Assembly: GCF_009192745.1 (NCBI RefSeq) | Contig: NZ_VTFV01000010.1 | Location: 124,001 to 188,000 of the forward strand | DNA length: 64,000 bases | From: Arthrobacter citreus | GTDB lineage: Bacteria; Actinomycetota; Actinomycetes; Actinomycetales; Micrococcaceae | Direction of reading: 5' to 3' | In this document: positions 1 through 7,696 of the stretch, piece after piece | Numbering within the stretch: position 1 is the stretch's first letter | How the letters are laid out: every line of letters starts with the position of its first letter | Translations under genes and position numbers: made by a program | The notes under the pieces: generated by a model | Told to the model about the DNA's origin: nothing | Databases searched by the model: none | The model's input: only the letters and a program-made list of their open reading frames with translations

Positions 1-20
1 GAAGCTGCGCAAGGCCTAGC

Positions 21-53
21 CTGGGTGCGGTCCGTTCGCCGGACCGCACCCAG
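21..53. terminator. Bidirectional hairpin terminator
   Basis: Perfect 13-bp inverted repeat (21-33 and 41-53) around a 7-nt loop. It lies just past the stop of the leftward hydrolase gene at 78, and could also end a rightward gene left of the window. There is no strong T-run. Confidence 0.65.
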
Positions 54-77
54 CGGCCCGGCGAACGGACGCCGCGG

Positions 78-1640
78 CTACGGCACTACCGGGTAGTTGC
101 CAACCACCGGCAGCGAGACTGAGGCCGTGAAGGAGGCCAGGGCCGTGACCTTCGGGGAGGTGTAGACCGAGGAGCTGGGGGTCACCTGCAGTACCAGCCG
201 GCTCTGCGGGGTTACCAGGTAGGAAATCTCCTCCAGCGGAACGGTAATGGTCCGTTCCGTGCCGTCCAGGATCAGTGGCACCGGTGTCACCTGGTTCCCG
301 GCCACCAGCGAGCTCCGGGACTTGTCGATGATCTGGGCATAGACGTGCGTGTTCGGCGTCCGGGAGGTGCCTCTGTAGGTCAGCGTCAGCTGGGGCGCCC
401 CGAAGACCTGCGTGGCCTCGGCCGGGGCCGCTACCGGGGCGTTGACGGACACCGGCGCCCAGGCTGCGGCGATGACTCCCCCGCTGACAGCCGCGGGGGA
501 TAGCAGCAGGGTGCCCTTGCCCGTCCCGATAAGGGAGCCCACGGGTGCAGGGTATCCCTCGGCCGCCCTGGTGGTTCCCAGCTGGTCGATGAACTCGAAG
601 CCTGGTCCGGTTGGAACGTCATTGCCGTCCAGATGCTTGCTGAACCAGTCCAGCACGGCGCCGGTAATGCGGTCCGGTCCGGCCACCCCGGAGGAGCACA
701 GTCCGTGGCCGCCGCAGAACTGCAGCATCTTGACCTCGGTGCCGGTGGATTTGATGAGGTTGTAGTTCCGGGTGGCTTCATCGAGGGTGAACAGGGTGTC
801 CACCGTGCCCTGGATGATCAGTGTGGGTGCCGTGATGGAGGTGAACATGCTCTGCGGCGTCAGGGAATCGAAGTAGGCAACCGATTCCGGGCTGAGGGTG
901 TTCGGATACGTCATGCCTTCCCGGCAGGCCTTCCGCACCGGAGCGGCAAGTGCTCCGCTGTTGCCGACCAGTTCCCCCAGCTGCCCGGTCAGCGTTCCCT
1001 CCAGGCAGAGCAGGGTCCCCCAGCCGGACTTGAACGACCCGGCCTTGTAGAGGCTGGTGGTCAGGTTGTTCCACGCGATGGTGGGGGCAATGGCGTCCAC
1101 GCGCTGATCCAGCGAGGCGAGGACAAACTGGATCCCGCCGCCGTAGGAGGCCCCCGCCATGCCCAGCACCGGATCGCCGGGAGCATCCAGTTCCGCCTCC
1201 GGCTGCTGGGCAATGAAGTCGATGAGCACCTGCCCGTCGCGGCCTTCGAAGGCGGGGTTGTTAACATACGCTTCCCCGCCGCTGAGGCCGAAGCCGCGCG
1301 GATCCCACGTCACCACGTTGTAGCCGGCTTCCCGCAGCGGTGCGATCCCGATGGAGCCGATCAGGGTGCTGGTGGTCGTTGACGGAGTACGGCTTCCCGG
1401 CAGTCCGAAGCCCGGGCCCACCATGACGGTGGGTGCGGTTTCGCCCGCCTGCAGGCCCAGCGCGGGGAAAAAGTTGGTATGGATCGGCGTCCCGTCGAAG
1501 GATGGAACGACGACGTCGGTACGCGCCGCCGGCGGCGCAGCCGCCGCGCCGGGCCCGGTCAATGCCGAGGCCGGGGGCGCTGCCAGGACGGACGCTGCCA
1601 GGAGGGCGCCTGCGGCGAGCAGGGCTGGGGTTTTTCGCAT
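78..1640 (-). CDS. Secreted alpha/beta hydrolase (X-Pro peptidase S15/CocE-like)
   Basis: A 520-residue exported serine hydrolase. The N-terminus has basic residues, a hydrophobic run and an A-x-A cleavage site near residue 26, so it should act outside the membrane. The fold is recognisable from W-D-P-R-G at 112-116, the nucleophile elbow G-A-S-Y-G-G with Ser165, an acid in QGTVD (Asp281) and a G-G-H-G histidine (His312), which together give a complete triad. The C-terminal ~150 residues look like the beta-sandwich lid seen in S15/CocE enzymes. The ATG at 1640 has an AAGG Shine-Dalgarno about 8 nt upstream. The substrate (peptide, ester or acylated drug) cannot be read from the sequence. Confidence 0.8.
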   Translation of the reverse strand: MRKTPALLAAGALLAASVLAAPPASALTGPGAAAAPPAARTDVVVPSFDGTPIHTNFFPALGLQAGETAPTVMVGPGFGLPGSRTPSTTTSTLIGSIGIAPLREAGYNVVTWDPRGFGLSGGEAYVNNPAFEGRDGQVLIDFIAQQPEAELDAPGDPVLGMAGASYGGGIQFVLASLDQRVDAIAPTIAWNNLTTSLYKAGSFKSGWGTLLCLEGTLTGQLGELVGNSGALAAPVRKACREGMTYPNTLSPESVAYFDSLTPQSMFTSITAPTLIIQGTVDTLFTLDEATRNYNLIKSTGTEVKMLQFCGGHGLCSSGVAGPDRITGAVLDWFSKHLDGNDVPTGPGFEFIDQLGTTRAAEGYPAPVGSLIGTGKGTLLLSPAAVSGGVIAAAWAPVSVNAPVAAPAEATQVFGAPQLTLTYRGTSRTPNTHVYAQIIDKSRSSLVAGNQVTPVPLILDGTERTITVPLEEISYLVTPQSRLVLQVTPSSSVYTSPKVTALASFTASVSLPVVGNYPVVP

Positions 1641-1795
1641 GGAGGACCTTTTCTGTGACGTCTTTGTCAGGCCGGCTCTTTTCTACCGGCCAGTAGGTTA
1701 GCCAGAGACTAGGTGCCCTAAAGATCGGCGGACAAGGCACCGGCCTCCATCAGGCCGGAGAAGGTCCAAAGTTTTTTGCCGGGAAGCCGAAACGC

Positions 1796-2404
1796 TTAGG
1801 TGGCGGGGGTGCTTGTCCCTGCGGCCAGCGCAGGGTCCGCGGAGCAGCGAGAAGTGATCTTGAGTTTTTGCAGCTGGCCGCTGGCCGCGTACGTCACCAC
1901 TCCGCCGTCGTGGGCTGCCGTAAAGGTGAACTCAGCTTCGGGCGGCGCATCCGGACCCGGAGTCAGCGCCGAGAGCATCTCGGCGCCCAGGGCAGTGAGG
2001 ACGGACTGGGCCTGGTCTCGGGCCCGTTCCGGAGACTCGGGGAGAGGACCCGTGAGCTGAAGCGAAAGCAGGTGCCTTCTGGCACCCGCGCCGGGGCCGG
2101 ACCCGGGCGTGACTGCCGTCCCCTGAAGGGAGCAGGCAACCGCATGCGGTTTGGGCAGCTCACCCGGAACCGGAGCGCTCCCGGCCGGCCCGGTCCATCC
2201 GGAGGAACCGAGGGCTGCCAGCAGCGCTCCAGCCACAGTCTGCTGCGCTTCGCCGATTTCGGCGGCGGTAAGTTCGGCGCCGCCGGCTGGGGGACCGGCG
2301 GCGCGGGCAGCGGGCGGCTGGGGGGCTGCCGAGCCTGCTGCCAGCACGATCCCGGCGGCTACGACGCACAAGGAGCGTGGATCTGGCCTTCTCATCTGCG
2401 GCAT
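1796..2404 (-). CDS. Exported protein of unknown function
   Basis: A 202-residue protein I do not recognise. It has an N-terminal signal sequence (basic residues, then a hydrophobic stretch near residues 12-35 ending in ARA), a Pro/Ala-rich linker and a mature domain of about 160 residues with two cysteines that could pair. The end of the domain reads like a beta-rich fold with a V-T-Y-A-A-S-G-Q-L segment. It lies 155 bp upstream of the secreted hydrolase on the same strand. A short CCGGCCT/AGGCCGG hairpin at 1740-1758 lies between them. Start choice between 2404 and the Met three codons on (2395) is open. No function is proposed. Confidence 0.6.
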   Translation of the reverse strand: MPQMRRPDPRSLCVVAAGIVLAAGSAAPQPPAARAAGPPAGGAELTAAEIGEAQQTVAGALLAALGSSGWTGPAGSAPVPGELPKPHAVACSLQGTAVTPGSGPGAGARRHLLSLQLTGPLPESPERARDQAQSVLTALGAEMLSALTPGPDAPPEAEFTFTAAHDGGVVTYAASGQLQKLKITSRCSADPALAAGTSTPAT

Positions 2405-2734
2405 TGTGCCGGTGAGAAGAAAATCTGTCGAGAGTAGTGGATTCCTACGCTGCCCGAACGCAGCGGGGGATTCGGTTCCAGTTCCGGCGGCACAGAGTGC
2501 GCGGCATCCGCTCCCGCGGAGCCAGCCGGACCGGCAATCCCTTGCAGTGCCTCAGCATCTTCCACCTGTCCTTTGGCTTCTCGTGACTTCGTTCTTCAGC
2601 TTTCGTTTCTGCCCTCACGCTCACGCTAGACCGGAACCTGGAAAGGCGACATGGGGAGAACTACCCATGCACCCCGCTTTCCCTTGCGGCATTAGGCTGG
2701 TATGGAACCTCTGCCCGCAAACAGGAAGGCTGCC
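2405..2734. other. 330-bp intergenic region, divergent promoters
   Basis: Non-coding gap between the leftward exported-protein gene and the rightward alcohol dehydrogenase, so it must carry both promoters. The only structure I see is a loose dyad CATGGG (2650-2655) N8 CCCATG (2664-2669), about 65 bp before the dehydrogenase start. No convincing -35/-10 pair was found and no small ORF with a good ribosome site. Confidence 0.5.
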
Positions 2735-3790
2735 ATGCGCGCCACGATCATCCACGGCCCCGGCGACATCCGCGTTGAGGAAAGGGATTACCCGACTCTC
2801 CTCCGCGGAACGGACGCGGTGGTGCGGGTCAGCGCGGCCTGTGTCTGCGGATCGGACCTTTGGCCGTACCGCGGGATCCGGGAAACCCCTGAACCCCGCG
2901 CCATTGGACACGAGTTCGTAGGCGTGGTGGAGAGCGTCGGCACGGAGGTCACGTCCCTCGCGCCCGGAGACTTCGTGATTGCGCCGTTTACCGGCAACTG
3001 CGGCACGTGCCCTCCGTGCCGTTCGGGCGTCACCGTCGCCTGCGAGGAACTGGTGGGCTGGGGCAGCAAGGACACCCACGGCGATTTCGTCCAGGGTGCC
3101 CAGGGCGAGGCCGTCCGGGTCCCCAATGCCGAGGCAACCCTGGTAAAGGTTCCCGGGGTCTCCGATCCGGACGATGCCCTTCTCGCGGACCTGCTGACCC
3201 TTTCCGATGTAATGGGTTCGGGGCACCACGCAGCGGTCAGCGCCGGAGTCTCGCCTGGAGCGAGCGTCGTGGTGGTGGGCGACGGCGCCGTCGGACTCTG
3301 TGCGGTGCTCGCGGCCTCGCGGCTGGGTGCGGGACGGATCATCGCCATGTCCCGGCACGAGGACAGGGCGGCACTCGCCCGTGAATTCGGAGCCACCGAC
3401 GTCGTTGCCGAACGCGGCAAGGAGGGTGCGGCACGGGTACGCGAGCTGCTTGGGGGAGTGCCGGCGGATGCGGTGCTGGAGTGCGTCGGGACGGCGGAGT
3501 CGATGGACCAGGCCCTGCGGTCCACCCGTCCCGGCGGGCGGGTCGGATTCGTCGGTGTCCCCGCCGGCGGCGCGGAACTCCCCATCGGTGTCCTCTTCGC
3601 CAAGAACATTACCGTGGGCGGCGGCATGGCCCCCGTGCGCACCTACCTGCCAGAGCTCCTCGAAGACGTTCTCGCCGGGAAGATCCACCCGGGCAGGGTC
3701 TTTGATTCGGTGCTTCCGCTGGAGGACGCGCCCAAGGCCTATGCCGCCATGGACCAGCGCCAGGCCGTAAAGGTGATGCTCAAGCCCTAA
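2735..3790 (+). CDS. Zinc-dependent alcohol dehydrogenase (MDR family)
   Basis: A 351-residue medium-chain dehydrogenase. Catalytic zinc ligands are visible as Cys38 (CVCGSD) and His59-Glu60 (GHE). The structural zinc lobe is complete (Cys89, 92, 95, 103). The Rossmann glycine motif GDGAVG sits at 182-187. After strand beta-2 the sequence reads S-R-H-E-D, with no acidic residue at the tip, which favours NADP(H). The ATG at 2735 is preferred over the in-frame ATG at 2702 because AGGAAGG lies just upstream and the family begins at this point. The substrate is unknown. It is followed by a TetR-efflux operon and might share its inducer, but that is inference. Confidence 0.85.
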   Translation: MRATIIHGPGDIRVEERDYPTLLRGTDAVVRVSAACVCGSDLWPYRGIRETPEPRAIGHEFVGVVESVGTEVTSLAPGDFVIAPFTGNCGTCPPCRSGVTVACEELVGWGSKDTHGDFVQGAQGEAVRVPNAEATLVKVPGVSDPDDALLADLLTLSDVMGSGHHAAVSAGVSPGASVVVVGDGAVGLCAVLAASRLGAGRIIAMSRHEDRAALAREFGATDVVAERGKEGAARVRELLGGVPADAVLECVGTAESMDQALRSTRPGGRVGFVGVPAGGAELPIGVLFAKNITVGGGMAPVRTYLPELLEDVLAGKIHPGRVFDSVLPLEDAPKAYAAMDQRQAVKVMLKP

Positions 3791-3817
3791 GGGCCTGCCG
3801 AGCCCTGTGATTCCTTG

Positions 3818-3841
3818 CACAACTGCAATTTTGCAGTTGTG
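3818..3841. promoter_or_regulatory. TetR-type operator (perfect dyad)
   Basis: An 11-bp perfect inverted repeat, CACAACTGCAA / TTGCAGTTGTG, separated by TT. It lies 30 bp before the GTG of the TetR gene and is unusually AT-rich for this region. The size and symmetry fit an autoregulatory TetR-family operator over the promoter of the regulator-efflux operon. It lacks a T-run, so a terminator for the upstream gene is less likely. Confidence 0.7.
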
Positions 3842-3871
3842 AAATCTTGGTGCGGATGACAAAGTAGTTCG

Positions 3872-4510
3872 GTGAGTCAACTACCTTCCCTCCGCGATCG
3901 CAAGCGCGCCGAGACCTGGGCGGCGCTGCACGATGCCGCAGCCCGCCGCGCCCTCAACGAGGGGCTGGAAGGCGTCAACGTCGAAGTGGTCGCCGAGGAA
4001 GCCGGCGTTTCCGCCAGGACCTTCTTTAACTACTTCCCGTGCAAGGAAGACGCCGTCCTGGGGCTGAAGGAACCGTGCGTGGAGCCCGAGATGCTGGCGG
4101 CGTTCAACGTGGAAGGCGATCTCCTGACGGAAGTCAGCCGCCTGATGCTCGCCGTCGTACGCACCATCCAGGGCGGTGACGACTCAGCCGAACTCCGCGG
4201 ACGCATCTACGAGGCCTACCCCAACCTGCGCCTGAGGCGCTACCAGTACATCCTCAAGGTTGAGCAGTTGGTCCTTGAGACGGTTCGCAGCCAGCTTGCC
4301 GAGTCCCGGCGCTGGCGCGAGCTGCCGGCGGGTTCGGCCTGGCAGGGGTACGACGTCGACGACGTCGCCTTCACGATCGTCCTCACCGCAAGCACCCGCA
4401 TGCGACACGTCATGCAGAAAACCTGGTCCAATCCGACCGCCACCGCCCAGTTCCAGGCCCTCGATCAGGGCCTGGAACTTCTTCGAGATGTCTTCAAGGA
4501 ACTTCTATGA
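3872..4510 (+). CDS. TetR family transcriptional regulator
   Basis: 212 residues with the N-terminal TetR helix-turn-helix (residues about 12-58, including V-A-E-E-A-G-V-S-A-R-T-F-F-N-Y-F-P). A divergent ligand-binding C-terminal half follows. Its stop overlaps the start of the efflux pump (ATGA), so the two are translationally coupled, and it almost certainly represses its own operon through the dyad at 3818-3841. GTG start; no strong Shine-Dalgarno is visible, so a short-leader or leaderless transcript is possible. Confidence 0.88.
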   Translation: MSQLPSLRDRKRAETWAALHDAAARRALNEGLEGVNVEVVAEEAGVSARTFFNYFPCKEDAVLGLKEPCVEPEMLAAFNVEGDLLTEVSRLMLAVVRTIQGGDDSAELRGRIYEAYPNLRLRRYQYILKVEQLVLETVRSQLAESRRWRELPAGSAWQGYDVDDVAFTIVLTASTRMRHVMQKTWSNPTATAQFQALDQGLELLRDVFKELL

Positions 4511-6144
4511 CGAAATCAGCTGCCGCTGCAGCGCCCGCAAGCCACGGGAAAAAACCCAGCCTCGTGCTTGTCTTCACCGCCCTGGTCCTGGCCATGCTCC
4601 TTTCGGCGCTGAACCAGACCATTCTTGGCACCGCCCTGCCCACGATCGTGGGCGAGCTCAACGGCGCCAACCTTATGCTCTGGGTCATCACGGCCTTCAT
4701 CCTGGCCTCCACGGTGATGATGCCCATCTACGGCAAACTGGGCGACCTGATCGGACGCAAGTACCTGCTGGTGGCTGCGATCATCATCTTCCTGGCCGGT
4801 TCAGTGGTCGGTGCCCTGTCACCGGACATGACCTGGCTGATTGTTGCCCGGGTTATCCAGGGCATTGGTGCCGGCGGCCTGATGATCCTCTCCCAGGCCA
4901 TCATTGCCGACGTCGTGCCGGCACGTGAGCGCGGCAAGTACATGGGCTGGATGGGCGGCGTGTTTGCCTTCTCCTCGGTGGTTGGACCACTGATCGGCGG
5001 CTGGCTTACCGAAGGACCGGGCTGGCGCTGGACGTTCTGGTTCAACATTCCCGTGGGCGTCCTGGCGCTGCTCGGCGCACTGTTCTTCCTGAAGCCGCGG
5101 GCAGTCACCTCCCGGCCCAAGATCGACCTGTGGGGCATGGTCTTCATTGCCCTGGCCACCACCGGCCTGGTGCTGGTGAGCAGCTGGGGAGGCAGCACCT
5201 ACGCGTGGGGCGACCCGGTGATCCTGGGCCTCATTGGCGCCACGATCCTCTCCGCCGTCGTCTTTGTGATGGTCGAACGCCGGACGGCTGAGCCGATCAT
5301 TCCGATGGAACTCTTCCACGACCGCAACTTCAACCTTGCCACTGCCTCCGGCCTGCTCACTTCCGTGGCCATGTTCGGTGCGATCGGGTACCTGCCCACG
5401 TACCTGCAGATGGCCACCGGTGCCAGCGCCACCGAAGCCGGCATGCTGATGATCCCCATGATGGGAGCCCTGCTGTTCAGCTCGGTGCTCTCCGGTTCCC
5501 TGGTCTCCAAGACCGGACGCTACAAGTGGATGCCCATCGCCGGTTCGGCGATCATGATCCTGGCGCTGCTGCTGATGGGTTCCATCACGGCCGATTCCCC
5601 GGTCTGGCAGCTGTGCGTCTACATCGGCATCCTGGGCCTCGGGCTGGGCCTGAACATGCAGATCCTGGTGCTGGTGGTCCAGAATTCCTTCCCGATGCGC
5701 CAGGTAGGAACGGCCACGGCGGCCAACAACTACTTCCGCCAGATCGGTGCAACGCTGGGCTCCGCCGTCGTCGGCAGCCTCTTCGCGCACCGGCTCTCGG
5801 ACCTGCTGGGCGAGCGGCTTCCGGCCAGCGCGGCTTCGGCGACCGGCGGCGGCAATTCACTGACCCCCAAGCTTGTCCATGAGCTGCCCGAGGCGATCCA
5901 GGACATCATCATCCGGTCCTACAACGAGGCCCTGATTCCGCTGTTCCTCTTTATGGTTCCGATGGCAGTGGTGGCGACGATCCTGTGCCTGTTCATCAAG
6001 GAAAAGCCGCTGGCGACCCGTCTCGAGCCTGAGGTCATGCCCGAAGCGATCGGCGAAGGCAACGTACTGATCAGCACCGATGACGAGGGCAACGGTCCCA
6101 GCACCACGGAGCTGCGGCAGGTCAGCGCGTCCACTCCGCGCTAA
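4507..6144 (+). CDS. DHA2 family MFS drug efflux transporter (EmrB/QacA-like)
   Basis: 545 residues with 14 predicted membrane spans, the DHA2 layout. The first span carries L-N-Q-T-I-L-G-T-A-L-P-T-I and the cytoplasmic loop has motif A, GKLGDLIGRK. Motif C-like glycines follow in span 5. It exports hydrophobic or cationic compounds by proton antiport. The coupled TetR gene suggests induction by the substrate. The last ~40 residues are a hydrophilic cytoplasmic tail. Confidence 0.88.
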   Translation: MTKSAAAAAPASHGKKPSLVLVFTALVLAMLLSALNQTILGTALPTIVGELNGANLMLWVITAFILASTVMMPIYGKLGDLIGRKYLLVAAIIIFLAGSVVGALSPDMTWLIVARVIQGIGAGGLMILSQAIIADVVPARERGKYMGWMGGVFAFSSVVGPLIGGWLTEGPGWRWTFWFNIPVGVLALLGALFFLKPRAVTSRPKIDLWGMVFIALATTGLVLVSSWGGSTYAWGDPVILGLIGATILSAVVFVMVERRTAEPIIPMELFHDRNFNLATASGLLTSVAMFGAIGYLPTYLQMATGASATEAGMLMIPMMGALLFSSVLSGSLVSKTGRYKWMPIAGSAIMILALLLMGSITADSPVWQLCVYIGILGLGLGLNMQILVLVVQNSFPMRQVGTATAANNYFRQIGATLGSAVVGSLFAHRLSDLLGERLPASAASATGGGNSLTPKLVHELPEAIQDIIIRSYNEALIPLFLFMVPMAVVATILCLFIKEKPLATRLEPEVMPEAIGEGNVLISTDDEGNGPSTTELRQVSASTPR

Positions 6145-6155
6145 GCAGACGCGGC

Positions 6156-6215
6156 ATCCAGATAACAGAAACTGCCCGTATGAGCGCTCATACGGGCAGT
6201 TTCTGTTATCTGGAT
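6156..6215. repeat. 60-bp perfect palindrome, probable bidirectional terminator
   Basis: Two 30-bp arms, perfectly complementary with no spacer (centre between 6185 and 6186, TGAGC|GCTCA). It sits between the convergent efflux gene (stop 6144) and VIT1-like gene (stop 6228). The position argues for a two-way terminator, but the arm length and perfection exceed a normal terminator stem and there is no T-run. Confidence 0.75.
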
Positions 6216-6227
6216 AGGGGGAAGGGC

Positions 6228-7358
6228 CTAGAGCGGGCCGGTCCCGAAGAGCAGCCCGAGGACGTACGTCACGGCAGCAGCGCCCAGGCCGATCGCCAGC
6301 TGGCGCAGTCCGCGCTTGAGCGGGGACGCTCCGGAAAGCAGGCCCACGATGGATCCCGTCAGCAGCAGCGCAATCCCCACCAGTGCGCAGGAAAGCACGA
6401 CGGCGGCGAGCCCGCCCATGCCGAACAGGTACGGGAGCACGGGGATGATGGCGCCGGAGGAGAAGAAGCAGAAGCTCGAGAGCGCTGCTCCGATCCCGGT
6501 ACCCACGGTTTCGTGGTCCTCGTCCCCGGCTTCCTTCATCTTCTCCGGCTGGAGGGACAGTGACGGGTCACAGTCGCAGGTGTACAGTCCCATGCGTTCC
6601 GCTGCCCGGTGCTCGGCCGCCTCCCGGGACATGCCGCGCGCCCGGTACACGAGGACGAGCTCATTGGCGTCAATGTCCAGGGACTTTGCCGCAGACAGGG
6701 TCACCTGGGTGGGTCTGGAGGCTTCCAGCAGCTCCCGCTGGGAACGGACCGAGACGTACTCGCCGGCACCCATCGACAGCGCCCCGGCGAGCAAGCCGGC
6801 AATGCCGCTGAAGAGCACAAACGTGCTCGAAACGCCGGTAGCACCAATAGCCATGACCAGGGCCAGGTTGGAAACAAGGCCGTCGTTGGCGCCAAACACG
6901 GCGGCGCGGAAGTTGCCGGAAAGGCGGGTGCGGCCGCGGGTTGCGAGGCCGCGCACCACTTCTTCATGGATCTGCTCATCGGCAGCCATGGCGCTGGTGG
7001 CGTTTGGGTCATCGCTGTAAGGAGAGCGGCCTTCGGCGCGCTGCGCAAGGGCCAGCACGAACACCGACCCGAACCGGCGGGCCAGCAGCCCGAGCATGCG
7101 GTTCCGCAGGGACGGGCGCATGGGCTTGTCTGCTTCGGGGCCAAGCAGCTGGCGCCAATGCTCCTCATGCCGGCCTTCTGCCTCGGCGAGTGCCAGCAGG
7201 ATGTCCCGCTCTTCTCCCTCGCGGCGTTCGGCCAGGTAGCGGTAGGTGGCTGCTTCGGCCTGCTCATCGGCAAGGTACTGCCTCCAGCGACGGCGGTCGG
7301 CCGGGCTGGGGGTGGGGTGCTCAGGGGGCGGCTGCCCTTGAGTTGGTGGGTTTTTCAC
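6228..7358 (-). CDS. Ferritin-like/VIT1 fusion metal transporter (MbfA-like)
   Basis: 376 residues. The first ~130 form a rubrerythrin-like helical domain with E-x-x-H ligands (for example EAEGRHEEHW), and the rest is a CCC1/VIT1 membrane domain of about five spans with the amphipathic metal-binding segment between spans 2 and 3. Related erythrin-VIT1 proteins (MbfA) export iron, using the ferritin-like domain as the cytosolic sensor or collector. This one is likely an inner-membrane Fe/Mn exporter. GTG start at 7358 with AGGAG about 9 nt upstream. It is a single gene convergent with the efflux operon. Confidence 0.82.
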   Translation of the reverse strand: MKNPPTQGQPPPEHPTPSPADRRRWRQYLADEQAEAATYRYLAERREGEERDILLALAEAEGRHEEHWRQLLGPEADKPMRPSLRNRMLGLLARRFGSVFVLALAQRAEGRSPYSDDPNATSAMAADEQIHEEVVRGLATRGRTRLSGNFRAAVFGANDGLVSNLALVMAIGATGVSSTFVLFSGIAGLLAGALSMGAGEYVSVRSQRELLEASRPTQVTLSAAKSLDIDANELVLVYRARGMSREAAEHRAAERMGLYTCDCDPSLSLQPEKMKEAGDEDHETVGTGIGAALSSFCFFSSGAIIPVLPYLFGMGGLAAVVLSCALVGIALLLTGSIVGLLSGASPLKRGLRQLAIGLGAAAVTYVLGLLFGTGPL

Positions 7359-7627
7359 ACACGCTCCTGGTCATGGCCGGAGCGAACTGGGAGGGCTCCG
7401 GCCAGCTTCTACGTACTGGCCGAAGGTCTCGCTCGCCCCGGTGCCATGCACCGCGGGTGGACTGCCGGGCTGCTTACGCAGCCAGTATGTCGACAGGCCT
7501 CGGTCTTGAGCCCAATTTCTGTGCGGCCGGAGCCGAAACTAGAATTGGGGGTGTACCGGAGCTACTCCCCTTCAGCTTTTCAGTGTAGCTCAGACCAGCC
7601 GCGATTCCGCTTAGGAGGGTGACCGAA

Positions 7628-7696
7628 ATGCAGGTGGCCCCCGTTCCGTCCGGGTGCATGGCGCCCGTCCAGCAAGGGATAGAGTTCAAACCGTGA
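7628..7696 (+). CDS. 22-residue leader ORF overlapping the acyl-CoA ligase start
   Basis: A short ORF with the best Shine-Dalgarno in the region (AGGAGG at 7614-7619, 8 nt before its ATG). It begins M-Q-V-A-P-V-P and ends ...I-E-F-K-P. Its TGA (7694-7696) overlaps the GTG of the ligase (7693) as GTGA. The ligase has only a poor ribosome site of its own, so this ORF probably delivers ribosomes by termination-reinitiation. No amino-acid run suggestive of attenuation is present. Confidence 0.6.
   Translation: MQVAPVPSGCMAPVQQGIEFKP

Noticed and set aside
2621-3880. 419-codon open frame on the minus strand opposite the alcohol dehydrogenase
   Set aside because: It covers a dehydrogenase with intact zinc and cofactor motifs on the plus strand, has no recognisable domain, and is explained by high-GC codon bias.
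6156-6215. 60-bp palindrome as an insertion-sequence end or attachment site
   Set aside because: No transposase, integrase or flanking target duplication was seen; it lies neatly between two convergent stops.
7654-7692. Upstream in-frame GTG (7654) as start of the acyl-CoA ligase
   Set aside because: No ribosome site precedes it and the stretch is occupied by the leader ORF in another frame; the GTG at 7693 fits family alignment.
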